A stretch of 64,000 nt of DNA from Micromonospora sp. NBC_01740. GTDB taxonomy: Bacteria > Actinomycetota > Actinomycetes > Mycobacteriales > Micromonosporaceae. Positions within the stretch are counted from its first letter, which is position 1. Each line of letters starts with the position of its first letter. The stretch covers positions 4,588,001 through 4,652,000 of the forward strand of contig NZ_CP109150.1 in NCBI RefSeq assembly GCF_035920365.1. Direction: 5' to 3'. Shown piece after piece: positions 1-7,472 of the stretch. Below the pieces are notes generated by a model. It searched no databases and had not been told where the DNA came from. It saw nothing but the letters and a program-made list of their open reading frames with translations. Made by a program: the position numbers and the translations under genes.

Positions 1-841
1 GCCAGTTCGCCGGGTCGGTGCGGTCCAGCGCCTCGTCCGGGGCCAGCGGGAAGCCGGTGCGCCGGACGAGCTCGTCGTAGAACCGTGGCTCCAGTGCGCC
101 GACCGCCAGATGCCGGCCGTCGGCGCACTCGTAGGTGTCGTAGAAGGGAGCGCCGCCGTCGAGCAGGTTCACCCCGCGCGCGTCCTGCCACATGCCGAGC
201 CGGCGCAGCGCGTGGATCTGGGTGCTGAGCACCGCCACGCCGTCGACGATGGCCGCGTCGACCACCTGGCCCCGCGCGCCGCCGCGCACCGCGTACAGGG
301 CGGAGACCAGGCCGAGGGCGAGCATCATCCCGCCGCCGCCGAAGTCGCCGAGCAGGTTCAACGGCGGCACCGGGCGCTCGCCGGCCCGGCCGATCCCGTG
401 CAGCGCGCCCGTCAACGCGAGGTAGTCGATGTCGTGCCCCGCGTACGGCGCCGCCGGGCCGTCCTGTCCCCAGCCGGTCATCCGGCCGTAGACCAGCCGG
501 GGATTCGCCGCGAGGCAGTCCGCCGGGCCGACCCCGAGGCGCTCGGTGACCCCCGGGCGGAACCCCTCGATGAGCGCGTCGGCGTCGGCGACCAGGGCCA
601 GCACCACCTCCCGCCCGCCGGGGGACTTCAGGTCGACCCCGATCGAGCGGCGTCCCCGGTTGAGCAGGTCCGGGTGCGGGGTGCCGAAGGCGTCCGGGTC
701 GACGTCCGTGGCCCGGTCCACCCGGACCACGTCCGCGCCCAGGTCGGCCAGCATCATCGCGGCGAACGGGCCGGGACCGATGCCGGCCAGCTCGATCACC
801 CGTACGCCGGCCAGCGGGCCGGCCGGGACGTCCTCGGTCAT
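1..841 (-). CDS. CaiB/BaiF-family CoA-transferase / alpha-methylacyl-CoA racemase-like, 3' end outside window
   Basis: About 280 N-terminal residues are present; the gene runs off the left edge. The N-terminus (LAGVRVIELAGIGPGPFAAM) followed by MLADLGADVVRVDR is the classic CoA-binding start of class III CoA-transferases. Later come a GHDIDYLALTG block and the FYDTYECADGRHLAVGALE block, which in alpha-methylacyl-CoA racemases hold the catalytic His/Asp and Glu; these favour racemase over transferase. The product should act on 2-methyl-branched acyl-CoA thioesters in the cytoplasm. The start is the ATG at 841; no other in-frame start fits better. It is divergent from the glycosyltransferase pair. 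Family is clear, exact reaction is inferred. Confidence 0.85.
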   Translation of the reverse strand, partial: MTEDVPAGPLAGVRVIELAGIGPGPFAAMMLADLGADVVRVDRATDVDPDAFGTPHPDLLNRGRRSIGVDLKSPGGREVVLALVADADALIEGFRPGVTERLGVGPADCLAANPRLVYGRMTGWGQDGPAAPYAGHDIDYLALTGALHGIGRAGERPVPPLNLLGDFGGGGMMLALGLVSALYAVRGGARGQVVDAAIVDGVAVLSTQIHALRRLGMWQDARGVNLLDGGAPFYDTYECADGRHLAVGALEPRFYDELVRRTGFPLAPDEALDRTDPANW

Positions 842-914
842 CGGCACACCATAGGCGAGGCGCGTTTGCGTCGTAAGGGGCCGGGAACCCGCCCGCCGAG
901 AAGCGGGAGGTGGC

Positions 915-2093
915 GTGGTCGACGACCGGATCAGGGTGGCCATGCTGCACGGTCCCGGTCGGCCCGACGCCGACGGCGTCAGCGACTACGTGACGCACCT
1001 GGTCGAGGCGCTCGACGGCGTCGGTGTCGAGGTGACCCCGGTGCCGGTGCGCCCCGACGCCGACCGGGAACGCTGGCGGGCCGCCACCGCCCGGGCCGCC
1101 CGCCGGGTCCGCGAGCTGGCCCCCGACGTGGTGCACGTGCAGTTCGCCCCGTCGGCGTACCGGTTCTCGGGTCAGCCTGGACTGCTGCCGTGGCGGCTGC
1201 CCCGGCGGGCGCCGCTGGTCACCACCCTGCACGAGTACGGCTGGTGGGCCTGCCCCGGCTGGCTGCCGACCCGGCTCTGGTCGGCGCTGGAGCGGGCCCG
1301 CTGCTGGGACCGGGAGTCCGGCCGACTGGTGCCGGCCAGCGCGGCCGTGATCGTCACGAATCCCGGCCACGGCGACGTGGTCCACGCGCGTACCGGCCGG
1401 CGGGCCACGCACATCCCGATCGCGCCGAACGTCGTCGACCGCGTCGGCGCGTCCACCGCGGGGCTGCGCCTGCGGGCGGAGCTGGGCCTGCCGGAGGGCG
1501 CGCCGCTGCTGGCCTTCTTCGGTTTCGTGCACCCGGTGAAGGGACTGCGGTACCTGATCGAGGCGCTGCCGGAGCTGCGTCGCGACCATCCGGACCTGCG
1601 GCTGCTGGTGGTCGGCGGGTTCACCTCGCAGGCGCTGCCCGAGCGGGAGGCGCGCGCGTTCCGCGCCGAGCTGACCGGGCTGGCCCACCGATGCGGGGTG
1701 GTCGACGCGGTGACGTTCACCGGGCACCTGCCCGCCGACCGGGTCTCCGCCGCGCTGCACGCCGCCGACGTGGCGGTGCTGCCGTTCACCACGGGGGTGA
1801 GCACGAAGAGCGGCGCCCTGCTCGCCGCGCTCGCGCACGGCGTGCCGACCGCGGTGACGCAGTCAGACGCAGGCGACGACGGGCCGCACCGCAGCGGCGC
1901 GGTGGCGGTGATCGGCGCGCGCCGGGACAGTGCCGCGATCGCGCGTACCGTCGGCAGGCTGCTCGCCGATCCGGTGCTGCGCCGCCGGCTCGCCGAGCGC
2001 GGGCGGGCCTTCGCCGCCGCGTACTCCTGGCCGAGGGTGGCCGCCGCGCACCGTGACCTCTACGCGCGGACCCTGGGGCGCGCGGATGTCTGA
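915..2093 (+). CDS. Glycosyltransferase, GT4 family
   Basis: The 392-aa product has the GT-B two-domain fold. The N-terminal domain begins RIRVAMLHGPG with a glycine-rich DGVSDYVTHLVEAL acceptor loop (about residues 5-35). The C-terminal nucleotide-sugar domain starts near residue 195 (LLAFFGFVHPVKGLRYLIEAL) and includes DVAVLPFTTGVSTKSGALLAAL, where the family usually has the E-x7-E donor-binding motif; here the acidic residues are not evident. No membrane segment or signal peptide is seen, so it is probably cytoplasmic and uses an NDP-sugar. The GTG start at 915 has GGGAGG 4 bases upstream. It overlaps the next gene by 8 bp, so the two GTs are probably cotranslated. Substrate unknown. Confidence 0.85.
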   Translation: MVDDRIRVAMLHGPGRPDADGVSDYVTHLVEALDGVGVEVTPVPVRPDADRERWRAATARAARRVRELAPDVVHVQFAPSAYRFSGQPGLLPWRLPRRAPLVTTLHEYGWWACPGWLPTRLWSALERARCWDRESGRLVPASAAVIVTNPGHGDVVHARTGRRATHIPIAPNVVDRVGASTAGLRLRAELGLPEGAPLLAFFGFVHPVKGLRYLIEALPELRRDHPDLRLLVVGGFTSQALPEREARAFRAELTGLAHRCGVVDAVTFTGHLPADRVSAALHAADVAVLPFTTGVSTKSGALLAALAHGVPTAVTQSDAGDDGPHRSGAVAVIGARRDSAAIARTVGRLLADPVLRRRLAERGRAFAAAYSWPRVAAAHRDLYARTLGRADV

Positions 2094-3075
2094 CCGGTAC
2101 GCGGACATCCTGGTCGTCGACCTGCTCGGCGGGATCGGCGACCTGCTGATGCTGCTGCCGGCGGTGCACGGCCTGGCCCGCCGCAATCCCGGCGCGCGGC
2201 TGCGGCTGCTCACCCACGAGCCCGGGGCGGACCTGGTGCGCGCCGACCCGGCGGTCGCGGAGGTGCGCACCCCCCGGCACGGCCGGCCGGGCGCCGAGCG
2301 GGAGGCGGTCGTCGAGGCGCTCGCGGCCTGCCGGCCGGACCTGGCGGTCGCCACCACCCGCTCCGACGGCATCCCCGACCTGCTCGAGGCGGGCGCCGGG
2401 CGGGCCGTGACGAACCTGTGGCGCGCTCCGCCGCCGGAGCAGCCGGTCGGCGACCGCTACCTGGAGATCCTCTGCGCCGAAGGGCTGCTCGGCGCGGCCG
2501 ACCGGGCGGCCCGGCCCCGGGTCCACCTGGGCGACGAGGCCCGGCGCGCGGGGGAGCGGGCCGTGGCCCGGCTGGTGGGGGAGCCCCTCGCGCCGCCGGT
2601 GGTGCTCGTCACCGACGCCGGGATGGCGGTCAAGCGCTGGCCGGACCGGCGCTGGCGGGGGCTGGCCCGCGCCCTGACCCGGCGCGGACACCCGGTGCTC
2701 ACCGTCGGCCCGGTCGACCGCGTCGCGCCGGTCGGGGTGCCGCTGCCCCGAGCCGACCTGCCCACCCTCGCCGGGCAGCTCGCGGCCGTGGGTCGGCGCG
2801 GCGGGGTGGTGGTCGGGCCGGACACCGGGCCGGTGCGTCTCGCCGCCGCGACCGGCGCCGCGACGGTGGCGCTGTTCGGCCCCACCGACGCCCGGCGGTA
2901 CGGGATGGGCGGCACCGACCTGCAGGGCCTGCCCGGCTGCGGGTACCGGCGCCCCACCGCCATCACCGAACAGCCCTGCTGGTGGGACGCGCGCTGCCCG
3001 CTCGACGCGGCCGGCCCGGCGTGCATGGCCGACCTCGACGTGGCGGCCGTGCTCGCCGCCGTCACCGCCCGCTGA
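2086..3075 (+). CDS. Glycosyltransferase family 9 (heptosyltransferase-like)
   Basis: The 329-aa protein starts with an ADP-heptosyltransferase-like ILVVDLLGGIGDLLMLLPAV block and carries the diagnostic GT9 donor-site sequence VVVGPDTGPVRLAAATG, followed by ALFGPTDARRYG. In Gram-negatives GT9 enzymes build the LPS core; actinomycete members decorate other surface glycans or antibiotics, so the acceptor cannot be named. A Cys-rich C-terminal stretch (CWWDARCPL ... ACMADL) is typical of this actinomycete subgroup. The ATG at 2086 lies inside the end of the preceding GT4 gene, indicating translational coupling. A hairpin terminator follows at 3101-3129. Confidence 0.85.
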   Translation: MSDRYADILVVDLLGGIGDLLMLLPAVHGLARRNPGARLRLLTHEPGADLVRADPAVAEVRTPRHGRPGAEREAVVEALAACRPDLAVATTRSDGIPDLLEAGAGRAVTNLWRAPPPEQPVGDRYLEILCAEGLLGAADRAARPRVHLGDEARRAGERAVARLVGEPLAPPVVLVTDAGMAVKRWPDRRWRGLARALTRRGHPVLTVGPVDRVAPVGVPLPRADLPTLAGQLAAVGRRGGVVVGPDTGPVRLAAATGAATVALFGPTDARRYGMGGTDLQGLPGCGYRRPTAITEQPCWWDARCPLDAAGPACMADLDVAAVLAAVTAR

Positions 3076-3100
3076 GCTGGGACGAAAGCCCCTCGAGGCC

Positions 3101-3129
3101 CCAGATCACGCCTTGCGCGCGTGATCTGG
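3101..3129 (+). terminator. Hairpin terminator after the GT9 gene
   Basis: Perfect 11-bp inverted repeat (CCAGATCACGC at 3101-3111, complement at 3119-3129) with a 7-base loop, 25 bp past the stop codon. No U-tract follows, as is common in high-GC actinomycetes. It separates the glycosyltransferase pair from the riboswitch-controlled gene. Confidence 0.7.
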
Positions 3130-3139
3130 CGTGCCGCGT

Positions 3140-3168
3140 TTGCCGAGCCCACGGGCCTGCCCTAACCT
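3140..3168 (+). promoter_or_regulatory. Candidate promoter for the riboswitch/TerC transcript
   Basis: A TTGCCG -35 candidate (3140-3145) and a TAACCT -10 candidate (3163-3168) are separated by 17 bp. Transcription would begin near 3175, almost exactly at the first base of riboswitch stem P1, which supports the assignment. The hexamers match the vegetative consensus only partly. Confidence 0.5.
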
Positions 3169-3176
3169 TGTCGCGA

Positions 3177-3300
3177 CGAGGGGAGTACTTCCCACGAGCC
3201 ATCCCGGTCAGTACGGCGTGCCCGGAGCACGCCTCGGGTGGCTGCCCACGAAAGTGGGTGAAGGAGACCTCGAACATGACAGGGTGTTCGAGGAGGCTCC
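3177..3300 (+). ncRNA. yybP-ykoY (manganese) riboswitch with SD-sequestering expression platform
   Basis: The 5' side carries CGAGG followed by GGAGTA, and the 3' side carries GAAGGAGA followed by CCTCG: these are the paired P1 strands and conserved internal-loop bases of the yybP-ykoY Mn2+ riboswitch. A CCCACGAAAGTGGG hairpin (3245-3258) and a CGGTCAGTACGG segment sit between them. The 3' P1 strand (3268-3272) is also part of a perfect 9-bp alternative stem, CCTCGAACA (3268-3276) with its complement at 3285-3293, which swallows half of the AGGAGG Shine-Dalgarno (3291-3296). Ligand-stabilised P1 would free the SD, so the predicted output is translational activation by Mn2+. The downstream TerC-family gene is the classic partner of this RNA. 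Confidence 0.85.
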
Positions 3301-4320
3301 ATGTCCGATTTGCCATATCTTGCTGCCACCGATCTCCAGTCGGTGGGCACCCCCACGCTGTGGGGCGTCACCATCGCCGCCGTGATCGCACTGCTGGTGC
3401 TGGACTTCCTGGTCACCCGGAAGCCGCACGAGGTGTCGATGCGGGAGGCGCTGGGCTGGTCCGCCTTCTACATCGCCCTGCCGCTGGCCTTCGGCGCCTG
3501 GATCTGGGCCCGCTTCGGCTCCAACCAGGGCGTGGAGTACCTCACCGGTTACCTGGTGGAGAAGTCCCTCTCGGTCGACAACCTGTTCGTCTTCATGCTG
3601 CTGCTGGCCGCGTTCGCGGTGCCGGCCGAGCTGGCCCAGCGGGCCCTGCTCTACGGCATCACCGGCGCGCTCCTGCTGCGCGCGGTGTTCATCGCCATCG
3701 GCGCGGCGGCTCTGCAGACCCTGGACTTCGCCTTCCTGCTCTTCGCGATCATCCTGCTGCTCACGGCGGCGAAGCTGCTGCGCGACGCCGTCACCGGGCA
3801 CGAGCAGGAAGTCGACATCAGCAAGATGCGTTCGGTGCGGCTGCTGCGCAAGTTCATGCCGGTCACCGAGGACTACCACGGCCCGAAGATGGTCGTGCGC
3901 CTCTCCGGCCGGCGTACGCTCACCCCGTTCGCCCTCGTGGTGACGGCGCTGCTCGCCACGGACATCGTCTTCGCCGTCGACTCGGTGCCCGCCGTCTACG
4001 GCATCACCGAGGACCCGTACCTGGTCTTCGCGACCAACGCGTTCGCCCTGCTGGGGCTGCGGGCGCTCTACTTCGTGCTGCACGCCGCGCTCAGCCGGCT
4101 GGTGCACCTCAGCTACGGCCTGGCGATCATCCTGGCGTTCATCGGCGTCAAGCTCGGCCTGCACTGGGCGCACGGCATCTGGAAGGGTGTGCCGGAGATC
4201 CCGACCCTCGCCTCCCTGGGCGTCATCATCGGCGTCCTGGTGATCGTCACCCTCACCAGCCTGCGGGCCACCAGCAAGGCCGGCCGGGGCGAGAAGGAAA
4301 TCGTGGTCGAACGGAACTGA
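3301..4320 (+). CDS. TerC-family integral membrane protein (Alx/MeeF-like metal exporter)
   Basis: A 339-aa polytopic protein with roughly nine hydrophobic segments. The TerC signature is clear: FGSNQGVEYLTGYLVEKSLSVDNLFVF (about residues 70-98), with the conserved E and D residues in membrane segments, and the second half-repeat TDIVFAVDSVPAVYGITEDPYLVFATNAFA. TerC/Alx proteins are linked to Mn2+ efflux and metalation of exported enzymes; the Mn2+-type riboswitch directly upstream supports that role here. The ATG at 3301 is 4 bases from AGGAGG. It is probably monocistronic; a new gene starts 70 bp downstream. Plasma-membrane location inferred from hydrophobicity. Confidence 0.93.
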   Translation: MSDLPYLAATDLQSVGTPTLWGVTIAAVIALLVLDFLVTRKPHEVSMREALGWSAFYIALPLAFGAWIWARFGSNQGVEYLTGYLVEKSLSVDNLFVFMLLLAAFAVPAELAQRALLYGITGALLLRAVFIAIGAAALQTLDFAFLLFAIILLLTAAKLLRDAVTGHEQEVDISKMRSVRLLRKFMPVTEDYHGPKMVVRLSGRRTLTPFALVVTALLATDIVFAVDSVPAVYGITEDPYLVFATNAFALLGLRALYFVLHAALSRLVHLSYGLAIILAFIGVKLGLHWAHGIWKGVPEIPTLASLGVIIGVLVIVTLTSLRATSKAGRGEKEIVVERN

Positions 4321-4390
4321 GGCGTCACCCGTCGCGGTGCGGATCCGCCGACCGCGCCTCGCCACCCACCCCGGGTGGTACGACTGACGG

Positions 4391-4990
4391 GTGGGAATCG
4401 TGTCACCGGGCTTCCAGGGCCGGCCCCGCTCCGCGGAGCCGGCCCTGCCGCCGGGGCAGTACCTGACGCAGGACTTCCCGGTGCTCTCCGCCGGCCCGAC
4501 GCCGAGGGTGCCGCTGGAGACCTGGGAGTTCGTCATCTCCACCGAGTCCGGCGCCGAGTTCCGCTGGAGCTGGGACGAGCTGATGGCGCTGCCGCAGGAG
4601 ACCCCGGCGGTCGACATCCACTGCGTCACCCGCTGGTCGAAGCGGGACACCGACTGGCAGGGGGTCTCCCTCGACACCCTGCTGGAGGGCATCGACACCG
4701 ACGCCCGCTACGCGCAGGCCCACTCGTACGGCGGCTACACCACGAACCTGCCGCTGGCCGACCTGCGCGGCGGGCGGGCCTGGATCGCGCACCGCTACGA
4801 CGGCGGCCCGCTGCCGGCCGAGCACGGCGGCCCGGCCCGGCTGCTCGTGCCGCACCTGTACTTCTGGAAATCCGCCAAGTGGGTGCGCGGCATCCGGCTC
4901 ACCACGGAGGACCAGCCCGGATTCTGGGAGACCGCCGGCTACCACGACTACGGGGACCCGTGGCGTGAGCAGCGGTACCAGGGCGATTGA
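4391..4990 (+). CDS. Sulfite-oxidase-like molybdopterin oxidoreductase
   Basis: The 199-aa protein is a single oxidoreductase molybdopterin-binding domain. The invariant molybdenum-ligating cysteine is in VDIHCVTRWSKRDTDW (about residue 78), and the WQGVSLDTLLEGI and LLVPHLYFWKSAKWVRGIRL blocks are typical of YuiH/SorA-like short members. There is no heme domain, no dimerisation domain and no Tat signal, so it is presumably cytoplasmic and takes electrons from another protein. The flavin reductase that overlaps its stop codon is the obvious partner. Start is the GTG at 4391. Substrate unknown: sulfite, methionine sulfoxide or other oxyanions are possibilities. Confidence 0.88.
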   Translation: MGIVSPGFQGRPRSAEPALPPGQYLTQDFPVLSAGPTPRVPLETWEFVISTESGAEFRWSWDELMALPQETPAVDIHCVTRWSKRDTDWQGVSLDTLLEGIDTDARYAQAHSYGGYTTNLPLADLRGGRAWIAHRYDGGPLPAEHGGPARLLVPHLYFWKSAKWVRGIRLTTEDQPGFWETAGYHDYGDPWREQRYQGD

Positions 4991-5721
4991 CCGCCCCGCT
5001 GCGCTGGCGGGTGGCCCGGCTGTGCGAGCGCCGGGTCGAGACGCCCACCGCGCACACACTGGTGCTGGAGGCGCCCGGCTGGCCGGGGCACCTGCCCGGG
5101 CAGCACGTCGACGTGCGGCTGACCGCCTCCGACGGCTACCAGGCGGCGCGGTCGTACTCGCTGGCCGGTCCGGCCGAGGCCGACCGGATCACGCTGACCG
5201 TGCAGCGGGTGCCCGACGGCGAGGTGTCGCCGTACCTGATCGACGTCTACGCCGAGGGCGACCCGGTGGAGGTGCGCGGCCCGGTCGGTGGCTGGTTCGT
5301 CTGGCGCCCGGAGGAGACCGCCCCGGTGCTGCTGGTGGCCGGCGGATCGGGCGTCGTGCCGCTGATGGCGATGGTGCGCGCCCGCCGCGCCGCCGGCAGC
5401 CGGGTGCCGTTCCGGCTGCTCTACTCGGTGCGCACCCCGGCCGACGTGTTCTACGCCGACGAGCTGCGCCGCAGGGTCCGGGACGACCTGGGCCTGGACG
5501 TCGCGTACGTGTACACCCGCGAGGCGCCGCAGGACTGGCGGGGCGAGCCGCACCGGATCGGGCTGGCCGACGTGAACAGCCACGGCTGGCCGCCCGAGTT
5601 GGAGCCGCTCTGCTACGTCTGCGGGCCGACCGGTTTCGTGGAGACGGTGGCGGACCTGCTCGTCGGGCTCGGCCACCAGAGCCGGCGGGTCAAGACCGAA
5701 CGGTTCGGCCCCACCGGCTGA
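4987..5721 (+). CDS. FAD-dependent ferredoxin-reductase-type oxidoreductase
   Basis: This 244-aa ferredoxin-NADP reductase-fold protein has an FAD-binding beta-barrel with RSYSLAGPAEADRITLTV (near residue 56) and an NAD(P)-binding lobe with VLLVAGGSGVVPLMAM (near residue 115), ending in the CYVCGPTGFVETVADLL motif. There is no C-terminal 2Fe-2S domain, so electrons must leave directly from FAD. It starts with TTG at 4987, overlapping the previous stop (TTGA), which implies strict translational coupling with the molybdopterin enzyme. Likely role: pass reducing equivalents from NAD(P)H to, or take them from, that partner. Confidence 0.87.
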   Translation: MTAPLRWRVARLCERRVETPTAHTLVLEAPGWPGHLPGQHVDVRLTASDGYQAARSYSLAGPAEADRITLTVQRVPDGEVSPYLIDVYAEGDPVEVRGPVGGWFVWRPEETAPVLLVAGGSGVVPLMAMVRARRAAGSRVPFRLLYSVRTPADVFYADELRRRVRDDLGLDVAYVYTREAPQDWRGEPHRIGLADVNSHGWPPELEPLCYVCGPTGFVETVADLLVGLGHQSRRVKTERFGPTG

Positions 5722-5741
5722 GCGTCGAGGAGGAACGCCCG

Positions 5742-6035
5742 ATGACCGACACGTCGTACCTGGACGGCAACATGCTCGACGGCCCGCTGCGGGAGCTGTT
5801 CGCCGTCGACCTGAGCACCGCCGCCGGGCGGTGCGAGCACTGCCGCATGCTGGGCCCGTTGGCCGGCCTGCGGGTCTACCCGCACGCCCCCGGCCTCGTC
5901 GGCCGCTGCCCGAACTGCGCCGAGGTGATGCTGCGGCTGGTCCGCTCGCCCGGGCACGCCTGGCTGGACCTGCGCGGGGCCACCTTCCTGCGGGTGCCGA
6001 TGCCGCCGGAGCACCCGTACCCGGGTCCGCTGTGA
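5742..6035 (+). CDS. DUF6510-type zinc-ribbon protein
   Basis: A 97-aa protein with two CxxC knuckles (CEHC near residue 30 and CPNC near residue 55), a likely zinc ribbon, flanked by LDGNMLDGPLRELF at the N-terminus and FLRVPMPPEHPYPGPL at the C-terminus. This matches the small DUF6510-type proteins often encoded beside sulfite-oxidase-like and flavin reductase genes in actinobacteria. The ATG at 5742 has GAGGAGGAA upstream. It could be a structural or electron-transfer partner of the two-enzyme complex, or simply a metal-bound scaffold. Function unproven. Confidence 0.75.
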   Translation: MTDTSYLDGNMLDGPLRELFAVDLSTAAGRCEHCRMLGPLAGLRVYPHAPGLVGRCPNCAEVMLRLVRSPGHAWLDLRGATFLRVPMPPEHPYPGPL

Positions 6036-6481
6036 CGGCGGGGGAGGGCGACGCGGCAGCGGCGGCCGGATCGGACGGGGGACCGGCGGTGGGCGAGGAC
6101 CTGCGGGCGCGGTCGGCGTCGGAGGTGTTCGACGACCACCTGCGGCTGGCCGCCGAGCACCGCTTCGCCGAGGACCTGGCGCGCAACGTGTCGCCGTCGT
6201 GCGTGGTCCTGGAACGGCGCGGCGTGTTCCGGGGGCACGCGGGCGTCGGGGAGCTGGCGCGCCTGCTGGAGGAGGAGCTGCCCGGCGCCCGCTACGTGTA
6301 CACGAACCGGATGGTCGAGGGCCGGGTGGCGTTCCTGGAGTGGACGGCGCGGATCGAGGGCGTACGGGTCTGCGACGGGGCGGACTCGTTCCTCATCGAA
6401 GAGGGCTGGATCGTCGCCCAGACCATCCACTACACGCTGGAGCGGGTTGACGACGGGGTGGACCAGCAGGCCGGTCCGTGA
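6032..6481 (+). CDS. NTF2-like (SnoaL-type) fold protein
   Basis: 149 aa. The pattern ASEVFDDHLRLAAEHRFAEDLARNVSPSCVVLERRGVFRGHAGVGELARLLEEEL followed by alternating strands (FLEWTARIEGVRVCDGADSFLIEEG) is a one-domain cone-shaped NTF2/SnoaL fold. It starts at GTG 6032, overlapping the stop of the zinc-ribbon gene (GTGA), so it belongs to the molybdopterin operon. Members bind small hydrophobic ligands or catalyse isomerisation and cyclisation; here the role is unknown. The N-terminal 25 residues are low-complexity (Ala/Gly-rich). Confidence 0.7.
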   Translation: MTAGEGDAAAAAGSDGGPAVGEDLRARSASEVFDDHLRLAAEHRFAEDLARNVSPSCVVLERRGVFRGHAGVGELARLLEEELPGARYVYTNRMVEGRVAFLEWTARIEGVRVCDGADSFLIEEGWIVAQTIHYTLERVDDGVDQQAGP

Positions 6482-6541
6482 GGGCCGGGGCGCCCGCGAC
6501 CCGCTGGACAAGGGCGGCGCGCACGGCGACAGTGGTCTGCC

Positions 6542-7075
6542 GTGAGGTATCTGCGTACATCGGGTCCGGCTGCCATCCGTCGGCCCCGGCCGGCCGACGA
6601 GGCCGAGTTCGTCGCGGCGGCCCGGCGCAGCCGTGACCTGCACCATCCCTGGCTCGCCGCCCCCGACGACCCGGCGCGGTACGCCGCGTACCTGCGCAAG
6701 ATCCGCCGTCGGGACCACGCCGGGTACCTGATCTGCGACCGGGACAGCGGGGCGATCGCCGGCTACGTGAACATCAGCGGGATCCTCATGGGCGCGTTGC
6801 GCGGCGGCTACCTCGGCTACGCCGCCTTCCTGCCCCACAGCGGAACCGGACACGCCTCCGCCGGCATCGGCCTGGTGGTCCGGCACGCCTTCGACACGCT
6901 CGGCCTGCACCGATTGGAGGCGAACATCCAGCCGGGCAACGAGCCGTCCCGCCGGGTGGCCCGCAAGCTCGGTTTCCGGCTGGAGGGTTACTCGCCGGAC
7001 TACCTGTTCATCGACGGGGCGTGGCGCGATCACGAACGGTGGGCGATCACCGCCCCGTGTCCCGCCGGCGAATAG
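6542..7075 (+). CDS. GNAT N-acetyltransferase, RimJ/RimL-type
   Basis: 177 aa with the GNAT fold: the acetyl-CoA pyrophosphate loop region (FLPHSGTGHASAGIGLVVRHAF, near residues 97-118) and the late motif LGLHRLEANIQPGNEPSRRVARKLGFRLEG, which is the RimJ/RimL signature for acetylation of protein N-termini or amino groups on small molecules. Start is GTG 6542, with no clear Shine-Dalgarno; an RR-rich N-terminus follows. The 60-bp gap from the upstream operon leaves co-transcription open. Substrate unknown. Confidence 0.85.
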   Translation: MRYLRTSGPAAIRRPRPADEAEFVAAARRSRDLHHPWLAAPDDPARYAAYLRKIRRRDHAGYLICDRDSGAIAGYVNISGILMGALRGGYLGYAAFLPHSGTGHASAGIGLVVRHAFDTLGLHRLEANIQPGNEPSRRVARKLGFRLEGYSPDYLFIDGAWRDHERWAITAPCPAGE

Positions 7076-7115
7076 GCCGGTGGCGACCCGTCACGACCGC
7101 CACCGGCCACCCGGG

Positions 7116-7277
7116 TCAGCGCCCGGGCCGGCGTGCCTCGGGCCGCTGGCCGTCGAGGCGCACGAACCGCCCCTGCTTGTGCTCGACGCGCCGGCGCTGC
7201 CGGGCCGTGAGCTGCGGGCGACCGCTCTGCCGCAGGTAGATCGGCTGCCGCCGGTCGTTCGACATCGGTGTGCTCAT
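7116..7277 (-). CDS. Small basic protein, unknown function
   Basis: A 53-aa ORF (begins MSTPMSNDRRQPIYLRQSG, then LTARQRRRVEHKQGRFVRLDG) with about one quarter Arg/Lys and no membrane segment. The ATG at 7277 has GGGAGGACAG upstream, better than any longer start. The regular codon bias and good ribosome-binding site support a real gene. A basic, glutamine-rich peptide could bind nucleic acid, but nothing specific is recognised. It lies convergent to the acetyltransferase gene. Confidence 0.6.
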   Translation of the reverse strand: MSTPMSNDRRQPIYLRQSGRPQLTARQRRRVEHKQGRFVRLDGQRPEARRPGR

Positions 7278-7472
7278 GGCGCTGTCCTCCCGTCGCTCGG
7301 TGGCGGTGGAGCACCACCGTGCCGCCGGGGCGGGTGAGGTGAACCCACCCGCCCCGGGTGATCCGGCGCGGCCCATTCGGCCACGGTCGCGTCGACGCGA
7401 AAGATCGCCGTGGTCGCGTCGGACGCGCGATGGCCGCGGTCGCGTCGGACGGCGGGAGGCGGCCGTGTCGCG

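Noticed and set aside
915..3075. Part of an antibiotic or exopolysaccharide biosynthetic cluster
   Set aside because: Two glycosyltransferases alone, without sugar-nucleotide, transport or polymerase genes nearby, are not enough.
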